Origin: Candidatus Bathyarchaeota archaeon
Lineage (GTDB): Archaea; Thermoproteota; Bathyarchaeia; 40CM-2-53-6
Length of the DNA: 53,499 nt
Assembly (NCBI GenBank): GCA_005881615.1
Contig: VBBR01000036.1
Location: 4,847 to 58,345, forward strand
Direction of reading: 5' to 3'
The translations under genes were made by a program, and so were the position numbers. How positions within the stretch are numbered: the stretch's first letter is position 1; each line of letters begins with the position of its first letter. Under the pieces are notes generated by a model, which was given only the letters and a program-made list of their open reading frames with translations, was not told where the DNA came from and did no database searches. This document shows positions 48,300 through 53,499 of this stretch, piece by piece.

Positions 48300-48725
48300 C
48301 TATTTCTTTCCGGTAATTGCTACGCGAGGATTCTCACTAAGCTGAGTGTTGCTAGGTGTTGAGAAGATCGGATCGTTTCGTTGTACCCGCTTTGGATATA
48401 GATGGTCCACGACTACTCGATCTCTGAGCAGGACCATTCTATCTCTGAGGGAGTCTTGATAGTTGAAATCCGCTCTCATTTGGTACTCTTGACAGAGCAA
48501 AGTCATCGTCCTGTAGACGAGAACGCGAGCGCTTGCTCCGAGAGAATCTGTCAGGACCGCGACGACATCGTCAAAGCGAGAAGATATTTCTGACTGTTCA
48601 ATTCCTTTCTTTGCAAGTAGATCGTAGATTACATCGCGAACTGTCGGTCCCATGCCGTCGAGAGCGTTCCGAAAACAGTCGTTCACGGTTTCATGGAACA
48701 GAGTCGAGATCTGGGTGCGCATCAA
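48300..48725 (-). CDS. Hypothetical protein
   Basis: 141 aa: NDCFRNALDGMGPTVRDVIYDLLAKKGIEQSEISSRFDDVVAVLTDSLGASARVLVYRTM. Confidence 0.5.
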   Translation of the reverse strand: MMRTQISTLFHETVNDCFRNALDGMGPTVRDVIYDLLAKKGIEQSEISSRFDDVVAVLTDSLGASARVLVYRTMTLLCQEYQMRADFNYQDSLRDRMVLLRDRVVVDHLYPKRVQRNDPIFSTPSNTQLSENPRVAITGKK

Positions 48726-48940
48726 CTGGTGGCCTAGAACAGAGTATCTCGGAAGGGAACCGGATACACATGTTGTAACAGCGAATTACACTCTCCGGGA
48801 CTGGAGGAAGAGCTGGAATGGACATGAAGTGTTGATTATTCCTAGCCGATAAGAATGGAAAGGGGCGACCATAGTTCGAGGGTACACTCGGTTCGTTCAG
48901 CTGGATCAAGAGCCTGCTCCCGAACGATCGGGATGAAAGA

Positions 48941-49396
48941 ATGGCCAAACGTACAATTCGCGTTCAACGGTTTTATATGCCGTTAACAGGGGCTCATGAG
49001 GAAGGATTTACCTTGGCGGAAGGAAACGTTCGGAAGCTCATCGAGGACGCTAGTTTTCCAAACCAGTGGCCTACAAAGGAGACTCATATTCAACACAAGG
49101 TCCTCTACAAGAACGGAGTGAGCAAAGAGTACGGAGTCCACGGGAGCAACGTCGGTGTGGACTTTGACATTTGCATCGCCGACGGTATCTGCATAACCGT
49201 CTGCCCTGTAAACGTGTTCGACCGGATGGAACTACCCGGAGAACAGGAGAAAATGGACAAGGGCGTCACCAATGACAGTGGAAAGGCACCTTTGGCGAAC
49301 TGGAAAGCTGACCCGGCCCGCGAACAGGACTGTATCTTCTGTCGAGCCTGCGAAATCCAGTGCCCAGTCCAAGCGATCAAGATAACCGAACCCTAG
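48941..49396 (+). CDS. Dicluster ferredoxin (7Fe-like)
   Basis: DFDICIADGICITVCPVNVFD and DCIFCRACEIQCPVQAI. Confidence 0.93.
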   Translation: MAKRTIRVQRFYMPLTGAHEEGFTLAEGNVRKLIEDASFPNQWPTKETHIQHKVLYKNGVSKEYGVHGSNVGVDFDICIADGICITVCPVNVFDRMELPGEQEKMDKGVTNDSGKAPLANWKADPAREQDCIFCRACEIQCPVQAIKITEP

Positions 49397-49723
49397 GAAA
49401 TTCTACTGGAAACGAACAACAGGCAGATCGGACGTCTCTCAGAGCCAGTTTACTTTCAACGTCCTGTCCAGACTGTCCGCTCATGCGTCGTGAGAGCGTT
49501 GACACATATCCCCTTTTTTTCCTGGAAGATTTCATGGGTGGTGGCAGTGATTCCGGGCGAGTCCAGCATGTCAGGGCGTGGTTCTAGCTTTGATGCTAGG
49601 GCGAAACTTGCCTTTTTTTTTCCATTTCCCGAACAATTCTCGGTGAACGATCGGACAGCATCCCAGATTCGAGATCAGGGCTGATAACTGGCGATTTTTC
49701 ACTCCGAGAACTTAGCTAAGAGA

Positions 49724-50131
49724 TCAGGAGTTGATGCGGATCGCTAAGCCGACTGGCTTAGCTTTGCCACGGCTGAATCGTTCGGTAAACCTGATCATTC
49801 TGTACATCATTCCATATTTCCTCTGTAGAAGGGAGAATACGTGTTTAGAGGATTCCGAATTGACCTTTCGAGCTTCCCCTCCGACCCATGCCCCCTTGAC
49901 ATTTCCGCGTATGTTACAAGTAGCGATTCGAACGCGGGGATTGTTGCGTATCCGTTTCACTTTTCCAGCGTCGGAATCAGTACGAAAGAATAGTTCTCCG
50001 TTCTCCTCGACAAACCAGACGGGGGTTCGGACAGGGTCACCTGTCTTCCGGTAAGTTTCGATGCAGATGTATTTCTCGCCGGTGAACTGGGACAACTTGT
50101 CGCCTGCCGCACTCACTGGAGATTGCTCCAC
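49724..50131 (-). CDS. PPOX-class / F420-dependent-like protein
   Basis: TGEKYICIETYRKTGDPVRTPVWFVEENGELFFRTDSDAGKVKRIRNNPRVRIATC. Confidence 0.88.
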   Translation of the reverse strand: MEQSPVSAAGDKLSQFTGEKYICIETYRKTGDPVRTPVWFVEENGELFFRTDSDAGKVKRIRNNPRVRIATCNIRGNVKGAWVGGEARKVNSESSKHVFSLLQRKYGMMYRMIRFTERFSRGKAKPVGLAIRINS

Positions 50132-50144
50132 GGTCGATGCCGCC

Positions 50145-51230
50145 TTAGGGGACGCCGATGGTGTTTCCTACGCCAACGAGGATAATGCTCTCGCCTGGCT
50201 TGGACTTCGATCTGATCTCGTTCTGGACCCTGTTAACGGCTGCATTAACTCCGGTCTTGACTAGAGGGGTGATGGAGGATATGGCCTCTTTTGAGGACAT
50301 TTTGACCACTACCGCCAAGAGAGGGATCTGGTTCTTCGAGGCGCTAGCCTCTATATGATATCGCTCTGTTCCAGGCCCGCCGATAGCAGCGCCAATTCCC
50401 TCTGCAACATCTCCGCTAGGTTCGCCTTCGAACTTCAATGCCGCATCGACCGTAACCACGAGACTTATCGGTCTCGATTCCTGGATCAACTTCTCGACTG
50501 CAAGACCGGGTTTTCCAACGTTTCCTCCGGGTCCCTTTGCTCTGACAACCCAAACCCTTCGACCTTCAAAATCAACATCGTAGACCATTGTGTCCTTGAC
50601 TAGCTCGTTTCCTTGTCGTCCAGCTGTGATCTGGCTTACAACCAAGGGTCCGACACCGTCGCCTATCGGTTCGGCTTTTGCGAAAGCGTCGATTGCTGCA
50701 CCGTAGGCTTCGGCCTCTTCCATGATCATGGGTAGGGCCATTTGGAGCTGTGCGAGCGCCATTATTCCTCCGGTTTTCTTGGCAAGGAGGTAGAAGTGGC
50801 GGACTAGGCGGAACATGCCGTCTAAGCCAATTGAGATCTCGAGTTGGTTGCTGAGAGTGTTCACGTCAGATTCGGTGGCGTTAGGGGCAATCGCCTTGAC
50901 TTCCATTTTCAAATGGTCATCGTACGTATCTAGAACATGTTCTAGTTTTCCGACTATTCCGGAGGGATCGAGGCTTACAGGGGTAATGGTGAAGGAGTTG
51001 TTGAGTCTGTCGATTTTGGTCTCGACGGTCTTCTTGTCCATCTGGAATCGGGATATCGAGTCGACGAATTTTTGGCGGGCGGCTGTTTTGCTTCTTTCCA
51101 GCTTGCCGAGGCTGCGCTTGACGCTGACCAGCTGCCATTGCACTTGGAGGCGTTGCCCGTAGAAGAAGATGAGGAAGAAAGAGGCGAAGTATACGAGGTT
51201 TACTATCTGGCCGAGATCGATAAGAGCCAT
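50145..51230 (-). CDS. DUF1512-like archaeal membrane-anchored protein
   Basis: N-terminal TM then long conserved-looking cytosolic region (VSLDPSGIVGKLEHVLDTYDDHLKMEVKAIAPNA...GAAIGGPGTERYHIEASASKNQIPLLAVVVKMSSKEAISSITPLV). Confidence 0.75.
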   Translation of the reverse strand: MALIDLGQIVNLVYFASFFLIFFYGQRLQVQWQLVSVKRSLGKLERSKTAARQKFVDSISRFQMDKKTVETKIDRLNNSFTITPVSLDPSGIVGKLEHVLDTYDDHLKMEVKAIAPNATESDVNTLSNQLEISIGLDGMFRLVRHFYLLAKKTGGIMALAQLQMALPMIMEEAEAYGAAIDAFAKAEPIGDGVGPLVVSQITAGRQGNELVKDTMVYDVDFEGRRVWVVRAKGPGGNVGKPGLAVEKLIQESRPISLVVTVDAALKFEGEPSGDVAEGIGAAIGGPGTERYHIEASASKNQIPLLAVVVKMSSKEAISSITPLVKTGVNAAVNRVQNEIRSKSKPGESIILVGVGNTIGVP

Positions 51231-51239
51231 GTTACTGTT

Positions 51240-52229
51240 CTACCTTTCCCTTGAAGCGGACACTGCTATAGGAGATTCCTTCAATCTCAGTAAAGCTTTT
51301 CGTTTTGCGTTGAGCCTTATGAAGTCCACTTCAACCTCTTCTTTGATAGCAAGCTTCGAGAGTGCCATCAGAACGTCCTTCATCTGTTTGACCGCGTGGG
51401 ACCCGACCTGTATTATCACGTCGCCCACCCGCATTCCTGCATCGTAAGCTGGTCCTCGCGTGTCCACTTCGACCACCAAGACTCCCGAGTCGGCTGGGAG
51501 GTCGTATCTTCGCGCGATCGCCTGGTTCATGTTGGCTCCTGATATTCCAAGCCATGGGCGGACGACTCTTCCTTTTTCGAGGATTTGCTGGACCACCCAT
51601 TTTATCGTGTTGACGGGGATAGCGAAGCCTACTCCTTGGGCGAATGGAATCATCGCTGTGTTCATTCCAATCATGTTTCCGCCTATGTCAGCGAGGGGTC
51701 CGCCGCTATTTCCGGGATTGATAGCTGTGTCCGTCTGGATGAGCCCTTCGAAGATGAAGTCCGTGCCGGGCAGAGGCCGTCCGAGGGCGCTTACCACTCC
51801 CATGGAGACTGTTGGTCCTCCTTGGAGCCCAAGCGTGTTGCCGATGGCGAGAGCTATTTGTCCAACCTTCAGTTTCTCCGAGTCGCCTAGGCTGGCGGCA
51901 GGGAGATTGGCGGCGTCTACTTTGATTACGGCGATGTCTGTGGAAGCATCTGAGCCTACGACTTCGCCGAGGAAGGTTCTGCCGTCTTTCAGGTGAACCT
52001 GGACTCTTGTCGCTCCATCGATTACGTGATTGTTGGTAATGACGTATCCGTTGCGGTCGATTATTAGTCCGGAGCCTTTTCCTTCGATTGGCACGAGGCC
52101 GTAGCGGAAGTCTCGGGTAACTCGGACACTGTCTATGCTGACAACGCTCTCGGTTAGCCGCTCAACTGCTTCGGTAATCTGGTTCTCAAGCGCAGATAGG
52201 ATTGTTGCTGTCATGTTTAGAGCCCCCAA
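51240..52229 (-). CDS. HtrA/DegP-like serine protease with PDZ domain, no obvious signal peptide
   Basis: VITNNHVIDGA, DASTDIAVIKVDA, TDTAINPGNSGGPL, GVLVVEVDTRGPAYDAGMRVGDVIIQVG. Confidence 0.95.
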   Translation of the reverse strand: MGALNMTATILSALENQITEAVERLTESVVSIDSVRVTRDFRYGLVPIEGKGSGLIIDRNGYVITNNHVIDGATRVQVHLKDGRTFLGEVVGSDASTDIAVIKVDAANLPAASLGDSEKLKVGQIALAIGNTLGLQGGPTVSMGVVSALGRPLPGTDFIFEGLIQTDTAINPGNSGGPLADIGGNMIGMNTAMIPFAQGVGFAIPVNTIKWVVQQILEKGRVVRPWLGISGANMNQAIARRYDLPADSGVLVVEVDTRGPAYDAGMRVGDVIIQVGSHAVKQMKDVLMALSKLAIKEEVEVDFIRLNAKRKALLRLKESPIAVSASRER

Positions 52230-52606
52230 CTTGTCTTTCCCACTGGCGTGATTCTGAGGTATAGCTTCTCGTCTTTCTCTTTGGTCTCAACAAGCCCGGT
52301 GACCTCGAGGCCACGAGGGATTAGCCGGTTGGCTGATTCTAAATCATCGACAAGGAGGGTGATCTTTTCCGCGTCTAGATCTTGGAATCTTGGACTGTAT
52401 TTCAGGTTCCAACCACTCAAGTATAGGTAGCGTCCGTCGAACTCGTAAATTACGGGAACGATGTGGGGTTGGGAGTCCTCACAGACGAACGCGATTCTTG
52501 CCAAGCTTCTCTCCATCAGGTATCGGAATTCTCTCTCGGTGAAACCTCTGACACCGTCTTTATGTCGCATATCTCCGTTAGATTGTTTGTTGCTGATCAT
52601 TTTCAT
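52217..52606 (-). CDS. PPOX-family (pyridoxamine oxidase-like) protein
   Basis: FTEREFRYLMERSLARIAFVCEDSQPHIVPVIYEFDGRYLYLSGWNLKYSPRFQDLDAEKITLLVDD. Confidence 0.85.
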   Translation of the reverse strand: MKMISNKQSNGDMRHKDGVRGFTEREFRYLMERSLARIAFVCEDSQPHIVPVIYEFDGRYLYLSGWNLKYSPRFQDLDAEKITLLVDDLESANRLIPRGLEVTGLVETKEKDEKLYLRITPVGKTSWGL

Positions 52607-52967
52607 TCACCTATTCGTGAAATAGTTGTCCAGCGTATCTTTGTTGGTAGTCATCAGTCGATGAAGCCGAGTCCAACGGCGAGATGTGGGCTCTGGCTCG
52701 AAAGAGCCGACTGGGCCGATGCTGGGTAGAAGGTTGCCATGACCAAGCGTAAAACCCTGACCTGCAAACGGTCTAGCTGGCCCGGTGAATGCCAGGCGAG
52801 AGCCGTGAGGTTCGCGGCCGTCGCGTCTGCATGTGAAGCAATGGTACAGGAACCCCTGACTGAAGGTAATCCTGAAAGTCGATGCCGATGAGTCAAGCCC
52901 CAGATCAAATCGAAGACTTGACAGAACCTGTCGCATCATGTCTGAACTAGCTACTGGTCAGTCACGC

Positions 52968-52976
52968 TTATATACT
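52968..52976 (+). promoter_or_regulatory. Possible TATA box upstream of HxlR-family gene
   Basis: ttatatact ~40 nt upstream of the proposed TTG start at 53012. Confidence 0.4.
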
Positions 52977-53011
52977 TGGTAGTCCGGGGAAACTAAGTGG
53001 GTATTAGTTAG

Positions 53012-53425
53012 TTGAGTAAGTCAACCCAGGTTAACCAGGACATCACGAAAGAGCAGACCGAGGAATGTAAGTTGCTACATTCTGCCTGGAACGATCTGAC
53101 TAAGGTCTGGACCCTTCCGGTGATCCACGCTCTAGGGCTCAAGGAGCCGGCAAGATTCAACGAGCTCAAGAGGAGAATACAGGGGATTAGCGCCACGAGC
53201 CTCGCTGAGAGGCTGAATGAGCTTGACCAGAGAAAGATCATCGAGCGCAAAGTCTACCCTGAGACTCCGCCTAGAGTGGAATACTCCCTCACCAAGAAGG
53301 GGATGGAACTACGTGCTCTCCTAGGCGACCTCGCTGAATGGGTGAAAAAATGGGACAAAGAGGACATTCCGGGCGCGGAAAAGATTCGGGAAGAGAAACT
53401 CCGCCCGATCGCACGCGTCAAGTAA
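53012..53425 (+). CDS. HxlR-family winged-helix regulator
   Basis: LHSAWNDLTKVWTLPVIHALGLKEPARFNELKRRIQGISATSLAERLNELDQRKIIERKVYPETPPRVEYSLTKKGMEL. Confidence 0.92.
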   Translation: MSKSTQVNQDITKEQTEECKLLHSAWNDLTKVWTLPVIHALGLKEPARFNELKRRIQGISATSLAERLNELDQRKIIERKVYPETPPRVEYSLTKKGMELRALLGDLAEWVKKWDKEDIPGAEKIREEKLRPIARVK

Positions 53426-53499
53426 TTTGAACTCTATCAGTCAATGACGATTACCCAGTCAAACATGAGTGTGATCCCAAAGTCCAAGGTCCTGCCTTG

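Noticed and set aside
52640-52960. Possible structured RNA (RNase P or SRP RNA) in a gene-poor stretch upstream of the HxlR gene
   Set aside because: Searched by eye on both strands for RNase P conserved regions and SRP domain IV motifs; none found.
1-53499. CRISPR arrays, cas genes, rRNA operons, known antiphage systems
   Set aside because: No regularly spaced identical repeats, rRNA signatures or recognised defence protein motifs were seen.

Overview
Archaeal chromosomal segment, probably from the TACK/Thermoproteota side (inferred from the TrmB and Lrp/AsnC regulators, TiaS, an Elf1-like factor, intron-bearing tRNAs, a Tes-like radical SAM protein and F420-type proteins). Main blocks: (i) a compact minus-strand type IV pilus/archaellum-like locus (two FlaJ/TadC-type membrane proteins, a FlaI/GspE ATPase, two KaiC/FlaH-like proteins, four class-III-signal pilin-like proteins, wHTH and TrmB regulators, a prepilin peptidase); (ii) a lone tnpB, plus two ~350-bp TIR/TSD-bounded elements that each carry a tnpB C-terminal tail; (iii) housekeeping and metabolic genes (TiaS, Tes-like radical SAM, Elf1-like, SerS, VIT1-like, S9 peptidase, HtrA, DUF1512, three PPOX-family proteins); (iv) a NuoB-C-D-I + FrhB-like cluster in which NuoI carries an intein inserted just before a cluster-ligating Cys. 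That intein is divided into two overlapping frames near the canonical split-intein position; (v) a PKD/Ig surface protein - MinD-like ATPase - V4R gene row with one in-frame TAA; (vi) initiator tRNA-Met with two non-canonical insertions and an intron-bearing tRNA-Ser(CGA). Most unusual signals: the NuoI intein, the TIR elements with TnpB tails, the KaiC-like pair (one with a prion-like N-terminus, one without Walker A), the pilin with a beta-helix-like domain, and the stop-interrupted PKD protein. No database search was possible; family names come from motif recognition only.
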